Notes: generated by a model not told the origin, from the sequence alone. A stretch of 64,000 nt of DNA from Nostocales cyanobacterium HT-58-2 (GCA_002163975.1 CP019636.1:3855001-3919000), one strand, 5' to 3'; numbered from the stretch's first letter, positions 45,201 to 52,294 are shown. Translations and numbers: made by a program.

Positions 45201-46102
45201 ACACCACAGAAGATTCCTTTGGTAAAGGTGGCACCATTAGTGTTAACTCTCGTCAGTTGAACATCAATGACCGTGCTCGCATTTCTGTTGATAGTCGTGG
45301 TCGTGATATAGCAGGCAACATTAATATTAACGCTCAATCAGTGCAACTACGCGATCGCGCCAGCATTGTCGCTGAAACAGCATCTCAAGATGGCGGCAAC
45401 ATCAACATTGAGAATGCAAATTTACTTTTATTACGTCGCGGTAGTCTTATCTCTGCTACCGCAGCAGAGGGTGGCAATGGTGGTAACATCACAATTGATG
45501 CCCGTGCAATAGTGGCAGTTCCCCAAGAAAACAGTGACATATTAGCCAATGCCTTCCAAGGACGCGGCGGTAATATCACTATCAACACCCAAGGAGTGTT
45601 TGGCATAGTTCCCGCTTCCTTCTCCACCTCACAAAGCGATATCACCGCCAGTTCAGAATTAGGAGTGCAGGGACAGATTGATATCAATCAACCTGAAATC
45701 CAACGCACGCAAGGAATCATCGAACTACCTTCCTCTGTTGTTGACGCCAGTACCCAAATTGCTCAAATCTGCCCCAGAAGCCCCAATGCTAAACCGTTAG
45801 GCGAATTTATCATCACTGGACGCGGCAGTTTACCACCAAATCCTCTGCAACCATTGGCAGGGACATCGAATTTGAGTCCTCTGGCAACTCTGGACGGGGA
45901 AAGCTATGAGGCTGACACAGGGACGCGGGGATGGGGTGACGCGGGGAGTTTTAAAGCTTCCAAAGGTGTCACTGAAATTGTTGAAGCTCAAGGCTGGATC
46001 AAAACTGCTGACGGTGCGATCGCCCTTGTTGCTTTTGCACCCCAAGCTACACCATTTACTCGCCCCACAAGTGCAGTATGCCCTGTGTCTCTACAACAGT
46101 AA
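42248..46102 (+). CDS. TpsA-like filamentous haemagglutinin-domain exoprotein 6
   Basis: A 1284-residue protein starting at the ATG at 42248; the GTG just before is in frame. Signal peptide (ILTSAPVYA-QITPDNT), secretion domain (GGAQRGGNLFHSFTQFNVG, NLFLLNPNGILFGPN), then a variant beta-helix. The C-terminal block is almost identical to that of exoprotein 3 (QICPRSPNAKPLGEF, RTQGIIELPSSVVDA), but the last residues (AVCPVSLQQ) match exoprotein 4. The 3' flank (ACACTTATGCGAT to CTTATCAGTCAG) also matches the flank of exoprotein 4, which suggests that the 3' end was copied between strands. It carries the inserted GTRGWGDAGS segment discussed under findings. Confidence 0.88.
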   Translation: MHQRHHFLRKFLISSCLILTSAPVYAQITPDNTLGAEASRLTSNVLVRNALGDRVDGGAQRGGNLFHSFTQFNVGDGQRVYFANPVGVQNILTRVTGGQVSNILGTLGVDGSANLFLLNPNGILFGPNARLDVGGSFVGTTANSFVFPNQVEFSATNPQAPPLLTINLPIGLQFGSQPGRMISQGSQLGVTSGSTLALIGGEIALDGGVLFAPNGQVQLGAVGGDTTVGLQVNGSSLGFRVPQNTRRFPITLTNGSLINTTGNSTIQLVGGQIGLNGSSLLSVGGGSIFLDATQLNLDNRSLIRTVTQGATKGSDIQIQASDAVTLANGRIISESNNPATGDSGDVSIAARNITITGDETTSESAIITFTNGQANAGNLTLQATDSLNITNGGFVTVLTSGAGNTGNLTVRARKSVNVTEQGSLALATFGSGSTGNLQIETGTFKIQNTPSRGAAALSSGVGSAGSIFIQARDAVEIINGQINVQAVGGVGQAGNITLETQRLNLIDGGRIVTNTTGSADAGNIVVRASEAVDIRGVRFNPLLNSAISSNTGLFGATGNGGNITIETPRLTLSQAGQISTSSVQSRGNAGNIAIHSKDVELDGFVIVPDGFSRSEISTAVFVGERDVKGGTLSVDTERLRLTNGAQLTTSVSGGQGQAGNLVVRASDSINISGVGPRNRDGIPLSSGLFAEVQTGGIGSGGSINVETGRLSLSNGGQISGQTFAQGNAGNISINADFIDLRREPTGELTGIFAEVGNEATGNAGDIRVNTQRLNLQDGAYISSATSGNGNAGNLTLQANDIELIGANSGLFLSVEEGAKGNGGILNITTNRLTVRNGGVISSRTSGQGRAGDIRINANDSITLDGTQKGFSSLISARNAASSTGGGGNITLNTNTFRLNQGANILATTANASPGGNVTINANTSDLTNGGQILTSTSSSGQAGNINLNSNRINLAGIDFTYAQRLAEFGKPTVTNEGEASGLYANTTEDSFGKGGTISVNSRQLNINDRARISVDSRGRDIAGNININAQSVQLRDRASIVAETASQDGGNINIENANLLLLRRGSLISATAAEGGNGGNITIDARAIVAVPQENSDILANAFQGRGGNITINTQGVFGIVPASFSTSQSDITASSELGVQGQIDINQPEIQRTQGIIELPSSVVDASTQIAQICPRSPNAKPLGEFIITGRGSLPPNPLQPLAGTSNLSPLATLDGESYEADTGTRGWGDAGSFKASKGVTEIVEAQGWIKTADGAIALVAFAPQATPFTRPTSAVCPVSLQQ

Positions 46103-46179
46103 CACTTATGCGATGAGGGACTCTGCGAACTATACTTATCAGTCAGTATGAGTTAGCTTATTCGAGAACCGCCCAACCG

Positions 46180-46914
46180 TTAACCAACCTCCAAACTCGC
46201 TTGCGCTAAAATCGCTTCCCACTCAGACTCAGAGAGTGGTTGCACCTCTAAGCGCATACCAAAACAATCTTCAGCAGCGACAATGAAAGCTGCAATCATC
46301 TTTTTAGTATCTAGGTTTTGAGGAAGTTTCACAGGAGTCAAAAAATCTGTACCAAAGACCTGAGTAAACAATTTAGCATCGGGCTGCAAACGGATCGAGC
46401 CATGTTGTAAGATTGTTGCTCCTCGCCTTAGTTGAGCACTCCCAATGAGTTTAGTTTCATCTGACAAAACTAAATCTGCACCCGTTGCTGTGCCGAAACA
46501 GTTAGGGTTATGGATGTAACCTCGCCCAGCGCTACCGTAGTGCAATTCTACGCCAAGCGATCGCCACCCTTGAATCAAAAATTCACAAATTTTTTGGTAC
46601 ATCTGGACACGAGTTCCACTGAGTCCAGATGTCACGACGGCGTAAGTTAAATCACCTTGATGCAAGACTGCACGTCCCCCTGTAGGACGCCGCACCAAGT
46701 CCACTTTTTGACCTTGCCAAACAAGATTTTGCCAATGTTCAGGATATTTGTGTTGATGGTAGCCCAAGGAAATGGCAGGTGGCGACCAAGTGTAAAACCG
46801 CAAAGTTGGAGGATGCTTTCCTGAATGATGCTGTTCTAACAACCAACGGTCGATCGCCATCTGTACACCGCCAGAGGCTTCTAATAACGGAATCAGTCGC
46901 CACACAGAACTCAA
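46180..46914 (-). CDS. Lipoate-protein ligase/octanoyltransferase family protein
   Basis: A 244-residue enzyme of the biotin/lipoate A/B ligase family. It shows the family signature RRPTGGRAVLHQGDLTYAV, a conserved Lys in KLIGSAQLRR, and a cysteine (NPNCFG) in the position where octanoyltransferase LipM-type proteins keep their catalytic Cys. It probably moves octanoyl or lipoyl groups onto glycine-cleavage H protein or the E2 subunits of 2-oxoacid dehydrogenases in the cytoplasm; LipM, LipL and LplA roles cannot be separated with confidence. The ATG overlaps the upstream YbjN-domain gene (ATGA), so the two are co-translated. Confidence 0.8.
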   Translation of the reverse strand: MSSVWRLIPLLEASGGVQMAIDRWLLEQHHSGKHPPTLRFYTWSPPAISLGYHQHKYPEHWQNLVWQGQKVDLVRRPTGGRAVLHQGDLTYAVVTSGLSGTRVQMYQKICEFLIQGWRSLGVELHYGSAGRGYIHNPNCFGTATGADLVLSDETKLIGSAQLRRGATILQHGSIRLQPDAKLFTQVFGTDFLTPVKLPQNLDTKKMIAAFIVAAEDCFGMRLEVQPLSESEWEAILAQASLEVG

Positions 46915-47414
46915 GCTACCCCAAACTCAGATTGTAATGCTTCGTCATTGTTATCGGCGATTGTTGCCACTATAGTAATCAGGCGGGAAACTTCACTAGC
47001 AGACAAATCTGCGAGAGTGCGTGTTGTGAGTACGACAACTTGATTTTCAATGATGGCAAAACGTGCTTCAAAGGTGCTAGATGTGTTCATCTCCAATAAC
47101 TGCCGTGTTAACCTAGGTTCATCTTTGGCAGGTAACTTGAGCACTGCAGACCAAACTGTTAATGTATCTTCCTCAGTTGTTCCAGTCAGTTGGACAAACA
47201 CTTCCACAGTTCCATACTTAAACATCCACCGATAACCGCCTTCTGGAGGATGACTTACCATTGCACTGTCGTCTTCTTCCAAAGTGCCGATAACGTTTTC
47301 TATGATCTCCACATAGTTGACATCATGCGTTTCTTCGATAATCTCATTAATGAGTTCACCAGTTGATGTGGATTCGCTTGCAACCGTTTCTGTCTTGGAT
47401 TGGTAGCTTGTCAT
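46911..47414 (-). CDS. YbjN-domain protein
   Basis: A roughly 167-residue protein from the ATG at 47414 (MTSYQSKTE); an ATG 42 nt earlier (47456) would add 14 residues that look unlike the family. YbjN traits: VEVFVQLTGTTEED, LTVWSAVLKLPAKDE, RLTRQLLEMNTSSTFEARFAI. In other bacteria these small proteins act as type III secretion chaperone-like or stress regulators, and cyanobacterial members have no assigned role. A weak GAGG lies 13 nt upstream. The stop overlaps the next gene's start (ATGA), suggesting translational coupling with the lipoyl ligase gene. Confidence 0.78.
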   Translation of the reverse strand: MTSYQSKTETVASESTSTGELINEIIEETHDVNYVEIIENVIGTLEEDDSAMVSHPPEGGYRWMFKYGTVEVFVQLTGTTEEDTLTVWSAVLKLPAKDEPRLTRQLLEMNTSSTFEARFAIIENQVVVLTTRTLADLSASEVSRLITIVATIADNNDEALQSEFGVA

Positions 47415-47594
47415 AGAGATTTTTGCCTCAACAGCATTATTTTTACACCTAGACATACTTTATAGCTTGTGGGCGAAGTTATTTTTAGCTCCTTAAGTAG
47501 TAGGCTGCCCGTCAGTCAGCCCAGGAGTACAGGAAAAAATCATTGTTAAGATAATTTGCAGTAAATTCTAACCAGTAGTAAACGAACCCCATAC

Positions 47595-48240
47595 CTAAAG
47601 GCAGGGGCTTTGTAGTAGCCCTGAAACATCGGTGCTGAGAGAACAACACAGACGGTTCGAGCCTCCGGGCTGGCTTACGGACAACCCCAATAATTGAATC
47701 ATCTTCGCTCCGTTCAAGTCTGAATCGCAGGACAACCCGCAATGACCGCATTTGAACTTCTTTTCAGAGCGCAAGCCAGTGTGTAGGCAACGATTGCAGG
47801 TTTGACTCGTGTAGGCAGGAGGAACGGCTACAACTTCTACACCGTCCCGTAGTCCTTTGTACTCCAAAAACATCCGCAACTGAATAGAACGCCCACGAGT
47901 TGCTTCTACGTCGTTCCGTCTTGTTGCGCGGTTTTTGATTCGTCCTTTCACGAATGCCAGTCAAGTCCTCAATTGCTACAAGTGCTTGTTTACTCTTGGC
48001 TTGTTGGATGATTGTCTTGCTAATATTGTGGTTTACCCACGCTTGAAATCGTCTCTCGCGCCCCGATAGCCGTACCAAGACTTGCCGACACCTGCGCCGA
48101 CTAGACCTTGTGCGTGTGGAAGCTTTTCTTTGGAGAGACGCTCTTACCCTGCTGTATTTATCTCTGGTTTCGGTTAGCTGTTTCCCGTTCCATGAATCCC
48201 CGTTACTGGTTACGGCTATATCACGGCGTCCAAAATCAAC
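47595..48240 (-). pseudogene. tnpB: TnpB (IS200/IS605-type RNA-guided nuclease) remnant, frameshifted
   Basis: The C-terminal two thirds of a TnpB protein survive in two frames. Frame 1 (48240 to about 47884): VDFGRRDIAVTSNGD, RERRFQAWVNHNISK, LVAIEDLTGIRERTN, RRRSNSWAFY. Frame 2 (to 47595): QLRMFLEYKGL, PAYTSQTCNRC (zinc ribbon with KCGHC), then CDSDLNGAKMI. The RuvC residues D, E and D are all still present. One extra base at 47883/47884 breaks the frame: removing it restores the expected SWAFYQLRMF. The first third of the gene is missing, as the sequence changes to Rieske oxygenase at 48241. No TnpA transposase is nearby. The 3' flank has a CCTGCCTTTAGG-type hairpin resembling the guide-RNA end. 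Confidence 0.82.
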
Positions 48241-48485
48241 CTGTGGGTGTGATGCTGTGGAAACAGGCGATCGCACTTTACCGTGACAGCAAGGGACAAG
48301 TCCACGCACTTGAGGATAGATGTCCTCATCGATTGGTTAAACTGAGTCATGGGCAAGTCATTGGTGATGAGTTGGAATGTGCGTATCACGGTTGGCGCTT
48401 CAACGATACTGGTGAATGTGCAGCAGTTCCGTACTTAGCAGATAATCAGAAACTCCCCAGTTGCAAAATCCACTGTATACATTGA
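48241..48485 (+). pseudogene. Rieske oxygenase N-terminal fragment
   Basis: A Rieske [2Fe-2S] segment is readable: VMLWKQAIALYRDSKGQ, DRCPHRLVKLSHGQ, ECAYHGWRFNDTGE, with the C-x-H ... C-x-x-H ligands (CPH, CAYH). It should continue into a catalytic non-haem iron domain but stops after about 82 residues (SCKIHCIH, then TGA). Its 5' side is cut at 48241, where DNA becomes TnpB. The open frame extends upstream to an ATG at 48192, but those 16 codons are antisense TnpB sequence, so I treat the gene as broken rather than as a short real protein. Confidence 0.75.
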
Positions 48486-48635
48486 AATATTAAGGTATAA
48501 AAAAAACTTAATTTTAAGTACAAAAGTTGAGCAATTATTTCTTTACCGGGTGGAAATCAGCAGTCACGATGAGCCTGGCATATTCACCAAGACACTCTTG
48601 GATAGGAATTGAGATCGTCAACAGAGATTGCCGAC

Positions 48636-48664
48636 TTGACATCACGATCCAAGGCTAATATCAT
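48636..48664 (+). promoter_or_regulatory. Promoter of the hydrolase-tetR operon
   Basis: TTGACA at 48636-48641 and TATCAT at 48659-48664 with a 17-nt spacer form a strong sigma-70-type promoter. The -10 lies inside the first palindrome (48653-48669). Confidence 0.75.
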
Positions 48665-48691
48665 TAGCTTTAAAGGCTAATATCATTAGCC
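48653..48691 (+). promoter_or_regulatory. Twin palindromic operator for the TetR regulator
   Basis: Two copies of a 17-nt palindrome, GGCTAATATCATTAGCC type, at 48653-48669 (last base T) and 48675-48691, spaced 22 nt centre to centre. They overlap the promoter and end 14 nt before the hydrolase start. A TetR-family gene is the next gene but one, so autorepression is the simplest reading. Confidence 0.78.
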
Positions 48692-48704
48692 ATAGGAGAC
48701 AGTC

Positions 48705-49550
48705 ATGATTGCTGATTTTCAATTCAAAACAATTACAGTCAATGCAGAGCGGCTAGCTTATGAGGTTGGTGGGAGTGGAGCACCAATCGTATGCTTGCCA
48801 GGCATGGGCGACTTGCGCCAGGAATATGATCGCCTTGCCCCTGTACTTGTGCAGGCAGGCTTTCGAGTCATCGCTGCTGATTTGCGCGGTCATGGCGATT
48901 CTTCTGTAGGGTGGGAGCGGTATGATGTTGTGGCTTTGGCGAGTGATATTGAACGAGTACTGGATGCTGAGAAAATCGAGAAAGCTTTATTAATTGGCTG
49001 TTCGATTTCCGGTGCCAGCACTGCCTACTTTGCGGCACAGCACCCAGAACGAGTAGCAGGATTAGTCGGATTGAGTCCGATCCGCCGGATTCCATTTACG
49101 GGTCTCAAAGGGATTGTAATGCCTTTGATTCTGCGGGTGATGCTCATGCAACCCTGGGGAATCTCAGCTTGGGGCTGGTACTACCGCTCGCTCTATCCCT
49201 GCACGCCTCCCAATGATCTCGATGCTTATGTGGCGCGACTGGAAGCTAAACTGAGGGAACCTGGTCGTTTTGATGCTCTCAAGTCAATGGCATTTACAGG
49301 GCGCAATCCGGCTCATCTCAGCACTATCCACCTTCCCGTTCTAGATTTTCTGGGTACGGCTGACCCAGATTATGATGATCCACAGGCGGAGGCAGACTGG
49401 CTGAAATCGATGATGCCACAAGATGAAGTATGTCTACTGAAAGGTCTTGGGCATTACCCACATCGGGAACAGCCAGGGCTTCTTTTGCCTCGTCTGCTTG
49501 ACTTTGCTCATCAGACGCTACAGTCAAATTCACCTGCTCCCAAAGATTGA
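48705..49550 (+). CDS. Alpha/beta hydrolase
   Basis: A 281-residue soluble hydrolase with the usual fold landmarks: the oxyanion loop VCLPGMGDL, nucleophile elbow GCSISG (Ser in G-C-S-I-S), a probable acid in TADPDYDDP and the catalytic His in GLGHYPHREQPG. The ring-shaped landmark VIAADLRGHGDSS is typical of epoxide hydrolase and haloperoxidase-like enzymes. Substrate unknown. AGGAGA lies 6 nt before the ATG, and the upstream repressor-like promoter suggests inducible expression. The gene overlaps or abuts the TetR gene (stop at 49550, next ATG at 49553), so it is probably induced by the regulator's ligand. Confidence 0.85.
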   Translation: MIADFQFKTITVNAERLAYEVGGSGAPIVCLPGMGDLRQEYDRLAPVLVQAGFRVIAADLRGHGDSSVGWERYDVVALASDIERVLDAEKIEKALLIGCSISGASTAYFAAQHPERVAGLVGLSPIRRIPFTGLKGIVMPLILRVMLMQPWGISAWGWYYRSLYPCTPPNDLDAYVARLEAKLREPGRFDALKSMAFTGRNPAHLSTIHLPVLDFLGTADPDYDDPQAEADWLKSMMPQDEVCLLKGLGHYPHREQPGLLLPRLLDFAHQTLQSNSPAPKD

Positions 49551-49552
49551 AT

Positions 49553-50131
49553 ATGTGTCCTGCTCCTGCCAAAACATCTTATTCAAAAATTATCCGTACT
49601 GCTCAACACTTGTTAGAAACTCAAGGGCTAGAAAACCTGTCCATGCAGATGGTAGCGTCTTCTTTAGGCATTCGCGCTCCATCATTATATAAGCACGTCG
49701 AAAATAAATCACAGCTTGTAAAGGCTGTTCTAGAAGCGATGCTCGTTGAGCTGGGTGAAGCCTTAGCAAATGCAGCACAAACACACAATCTCGAAGATGA
49801 TTTGCGAGCGATGATGATTGCTTACCGTGCTTTTGCACATGAGCATTCAACGCTCTACCCATTGCTTTACTCTCGTCTTTCCTCAGAGATGCAGCCGGAT
49901 ACTAAGGTGAGTGCAACTGCCGTGGCTCCTTTACTAGAGACAATCGAGCAGTGGGTGGACCGAGAGCAGTCGCTCAGTGCTGCTCGAATTGTCGTTGCAT
50001 TTACACACGGCTTTGTGCATATGGAACTGGCAGGAGTATTCCGCTTGGGCGGCAATGTTGAGGAAGCATTTGAATTAGGCATTGAAAGTTTGATTGAAGT
50101 TCTCCACAAATTCCATAGCCATAAGACTTAG
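49553..50131 (+). CDS. TetR-family transcription regulator
   Basis: A 192-residue repressor-type protein. The N-terminal helix-turn-helix is clear (IIRTAQHLLETQGLENLSM, VASSLGIRAPSLYKHVENK), followed by an all-helical ligand domain with the TetR C-terminal-like segment (AARIVVAFTHGFVHMELAG). A TTG at 49547 overlaps the hydrolase stop (TTGA) and is in frame, but the ATG at 49553 fits better. It lies immediately downstream of the hydrolase and probably represses the operon at the twin palindromes upstream; the effector is unknown. Confidence 0.88.
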   Translation: MCPAPAKTSYSKIIRTAQHLLETQGLENLSMQMVASSLGIRAPSLYKHVENKSQLVKAVLEAMLVELGEALANAAQTHNLEDDLRAMMIAYRAFAHEHSTLYPLLYSRLSSEMQPDTKVSATAVAPLLETIEQWVDREQSLSAARIVVAFTHGFVHMELAGVFRLGGNVEEAFELGIESLIEVLHKFHSHKT

Positions 50132-50253
50132 CAATCTCACCTGAAACATCGAGTTGAACAAGATTACAAATTTCTAAAGCAGTTGACAAAACTAGAAGTG
50201 TGATAGCATGAATATAGTCAAAATGTACAAAATAGTCAGAAATAACTCAGACC

Positions 50254-50520
50254 ATGCAGACCTACACTCTCACAGATGCTCGCAACAAACACGGTGAGGT
50301 TTTTGACAAGGCTGCTGTTGAACCAGTTTTACTCACAAAGCAATCACGACCTAGCCATGTGATTATGTCGGCTGAGAGTTACCAAAAATTGATTGCTCGG
50401 CTGACAGAATTAGAGGATATAGTTTTAGGTCAAGCTACCGAAGCTGCTCTTAATAAATCAAAAATGATTGGCACAGAGGCTTTTACATCTGCATTGGAGC
50501 GGTTAGCTAATGGTGAGTAG
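50254..50520 (+). CDS. Phd/YefM-type antitoxin, no toxin partner seen
   Basis: An 88-residue protein with the Phd/YefM landmarks: an N-terminal DNA-binding part (TYTLTDARNKHGEVFDKA) and a VLLTKQSRPSHVIMSAESYQKL core, then an acidic tail. These proteins neutralise a RelE- or Doc-type toxin normally encoded just downstream. Here the next frame encodes an unrelated small protein, so the antitoxin appears orphan or its toxin is lost. Two near-repeats ATAGTCA(A/G)AA occur upstream (50214-50245) and could be its operator, but this is weak evidence. Confidence 0.8.
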   Translation: MQTYTLTDARNKHGEVFDKAAVEPVLLTKQSRPSHVIMSAESYQKLIARLTELEDIVLGQATEAALNKSKMIGTEAFTSALERLANGE

Positions 50521-50578
50521 GTAGTTCACTTTAAGTTATTAGCTTAAACAATCAAATATTTCATGGAGAAAATAAAAA

Positions 50579-50830
50579 ATGAATCATACCCTAATGTTAG
50601 AAATACCCGACAATCTTTACGAGCCACTTATAAAAGTAGCAGCACGAATAGGTCGAACACCCGAAGAGTTAGCTGTTGACTGGTTATCTGCTGCAGTACA
50701 ACAGTATGCAGACGATCCACTTGAAAAGTTCATTGGTGCATTTCGTAGTGATATTCCAAGTTGGGTAGATCAACACGACAAATACATTGGGCAAAGATTG
50801 ATAAAAACAGGATGTGAAATGGTGCGTTAA
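50579..50830 (+). CDS. Small hypothetical protein, C-terminus altered by a repeat
   Basis: An 83-residue acidic protein (MNHTLMLEIPDNLYEPL) with IGRTPEELAVDWLSAAVQQ and FRSDIPSWVDQHDKYIGQ. Proteins of this sort are common beside cyanobacterial toxin-antitoxin genes and may be antitoxins, but I do not recognise a named family. The end looks unnatural: GCEMVR stops inside the palindromic repeat at 50821, so a longer C-terminus may have been replaced. A likely ribosome site (GGAGAA) lies 11 nt upstream. Confidence 0.6.
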   Translation: MNHTLMLEIPDNLYEPLIKVAARIGRTPEELAVDWLSAAVQQYADDPLEKFIGAFRSDIPSWVDQHDKYIGQRLIKTGCEMVR

Positions 50831-50848
50831 CGCTTTTCGTAACGCACC
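50821..50848. repeat. Palindromic repeat GGTGCGTTA..TAACGCACC
   Basis: A 9-bp inverted repeat with a 10-nt loop, a dispersed cyanobacterial type. It supplies the stop codon (TAA at 50828-50830) of the small protein before it. Confidence 0.8.
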
Positions 50849-50866
50849 CCACAATTGACCTCAGAT

Positions 50867-51685
50867 TCAAACTTTAGCAACCGCAATGCTTGGAAGATTC
50901 ACTTTCAACCGCTTAAACATCGCTTCTCGCGCTTGCAACGCTAAAGTATCATCCAGTGGTGATAGAGTAATAGGCTGTTGATACTTTAGCCGTAGTGCTG
51001 TTTGAATCAGCCAGTCGGCGACAAAGGGATTTTTTGGTAACAGGGGACCGTGAGAATAAGTTGCGATCGCATTCTGATAAAATGCTCCCTCTGTCCCATC
51101 TTCGCCATTGTTACCTAAACCGTACACCACACGTCCTAGTGCTTCTACTTTTCCTAGCTTGGTGCGTCCGCCATGATTTTCAAAACCAATTAAATACGGT
51201 TTGCAACCTGTCATTTCTTCTAAATCCCGTGCTAGACGAGTCGCGGTCACTTCTATGACCAAATTCCCAATACAGCGACGAACATTTTCCCCAGGATGCA
51301 CGGAGACCATATCTAATATGCCTAAGCCTTCAATACGCTGTCCAAAACCTGGTTCATAATAGTGTCCCAACAACTGGGGAGAACCACAAGTAAAGACTCC
51401 CGGAGTCCCATGTTCAATTTTTTCGCGGATTGCTTCTGCTTTCGCACCCTGCAAATCACGCATCACGATTTCTTGCTGGCGGTCTTGTGCGCCTCCACCG
51501 ACAATCAAATCTACAGAACGAATATCAGTTGCTGTAGAGCTTTGGTCTAATGGCAATATTTTGACATTGTATCCCCGCCACTGACTGCGGCGTTCTATAC
51601 AGATGACATTCCCTCTATCACCGTAAGTACTCATCAGCTTTGGATACAGCCAACCAATTGTTAACTCATACTGTTGATAACTCAT
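50867..51685 (-). CDS. gatD: GatD-type glutamine amidotransferase (lipid II amidation)
   Basis: A 272-residue class I glutamine amidotransferase of the CobB/CobQ-like type. The nucleophile Cys is in GVFTCGSPQLLGHYYE and the catalytic His in TYSHGPLLPKNP. With MurT it amidates the D-Glu of lipid II in other bacteria, and a MurT homologue is the next but one gene here. GGAG lies 9 nt before the ATG. The order is murT, dinB-like, gatD on the minus strand, whereas in most genomes the two genes are adjacent. The long LGRVVYGLGNNGEDGTEGAF loop with a basic residue is as in family members. The amidation role rests on homology. Confidence 0.87.
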   Translation of the reverse strand: MSYQQYELTIGWLYPKLMSTYGDRGNVICIERRSQWRGYNVKILPLDQSSTATDIRSVDLIVGGGAQDRQQEIVMRDLQGAKAEAIREKIEHGTPGVFTCGSPQLLGHYYEPGFGQRIEGLGILDMVSVHPGENVRRCIGNLVIEVTATRLARDLEEMTGCKPYLIGFENHGGRTKLGKVEALGRVVYGLGNNGEDGTEGAFYQNAIATYSHGPLLPKNPFVADWLIQTALRLKYQQPITLSPLDDTLALQAREAMFKRLKVNLPSIAVAKV

Positions 51686-51753
51686 AACTTTTAACTCCTA
51701 ACTAATGTACAAACGCACCATAGCGCGTCTGTACAATTCATAATTTTCCCCGG

Positions 51754-52245
51754 CTATGGTCGGATAATCCGGTGCATATCCAAAACTGGTGGAGCAATTT
51801 CGGTTTGGGTTAGCATATCGTGAATCTGACCTCGATGGTGTGTCTGGTGGTTAAAAAAGTGTGCCAGTAATAGATCAGCCGGGTCAGTATAAAGCTTACC
51901 CGCATTATTCACATAGCTTATTGTTTTGGTCAAGAAATCTTGGGGTAACTCAGACACGAAAGCTTCTATCCGCTCATCTTCCAAGACACGGACTTTCCAC
52001 AACTCATCAAAATCATCATAAAGAATAGCATCAAGTCCCGTAGATGACATTTGTTTGCCTTCAAAGCGTCCGATCCAAATGCGATCGCCCACCATAATAT
52101 GATTCAGCGTCGCATGAATACTTTTGAAAAAAGCTGGTCTGACACGCTTGCGTTCTGCATCCGAAAGCTGCGAACAAACTTCATAGAGTTTTCGATTTGC
52201 TAAGGTGTTATAACGCGCAAGTATTTGAAAATGCTGGATAAGCAT
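51754..52245 (-). CDS. DinB-family metal-binding protein
   Basis: A 163-residue four-helix protein of the DinB/YfiT fold. The metal ligands are visible: His in FKSIHATLNHIMVGD, and His in HFFNHQTHHRGQIHDML. Such proteins often serve as thiol-dependent S-transferases or are of unknown role. It is inserted between gatD and murT, 68 nt before gatD, on the same strand, so it may be co-transcribed with them. The tail (APPVLDMHRIIRP) is typical of the family. A link to cell wall amidation is unproven. Confidence 0.87.
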   Translation of the reverse strand: MLIQHFQILARYNTLANRKLYEVCSQLSDAERKRVRPAFFKSIHATLNHIMVGDRIWIGRFEGKQMSSTGLDAILYDDFDELWKVRVLEDERIEAFVSELPQDFLTKTISYVNNAGKLYTDPADLLLAHFFNHQTHHRGQIHDMLTQTEIAPPVLDMHRIIRP

Positions 52246-52251
52246 ATAAAC

Positions 52252-52294
52252 AATTCAAAATTCAAAGTTCAAAATTCAAAAAAAGGATGCAAGC
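52252..52294. repeat. AATTCAAA heptanucleotide-like repeats with GGATGCAAGCC
   Basis: Short tandem runs of AATTCAAA/AGTTCAAA followed by GGATGCAAGCCCC. The unit CAAAATTCAAAAAAAGGATG (52269 on) recurs at 58085-58111. This lies between murT and the dinB-like gene. Confidence 0.7.

Noticed and set aside
48192-48240. Start of a short but complete Rieske protein
   Set aside because: These codons are the antisense of conserved TnpB residues (FGRRDIAVTSNGD), so they are not Rieske sequence.
50183-50209. Promoter TTGACA..TAGCAT before the Phd-type antitoxin gene
   Set aside because: The spacer is only 15 nt and no better -10 can be found.
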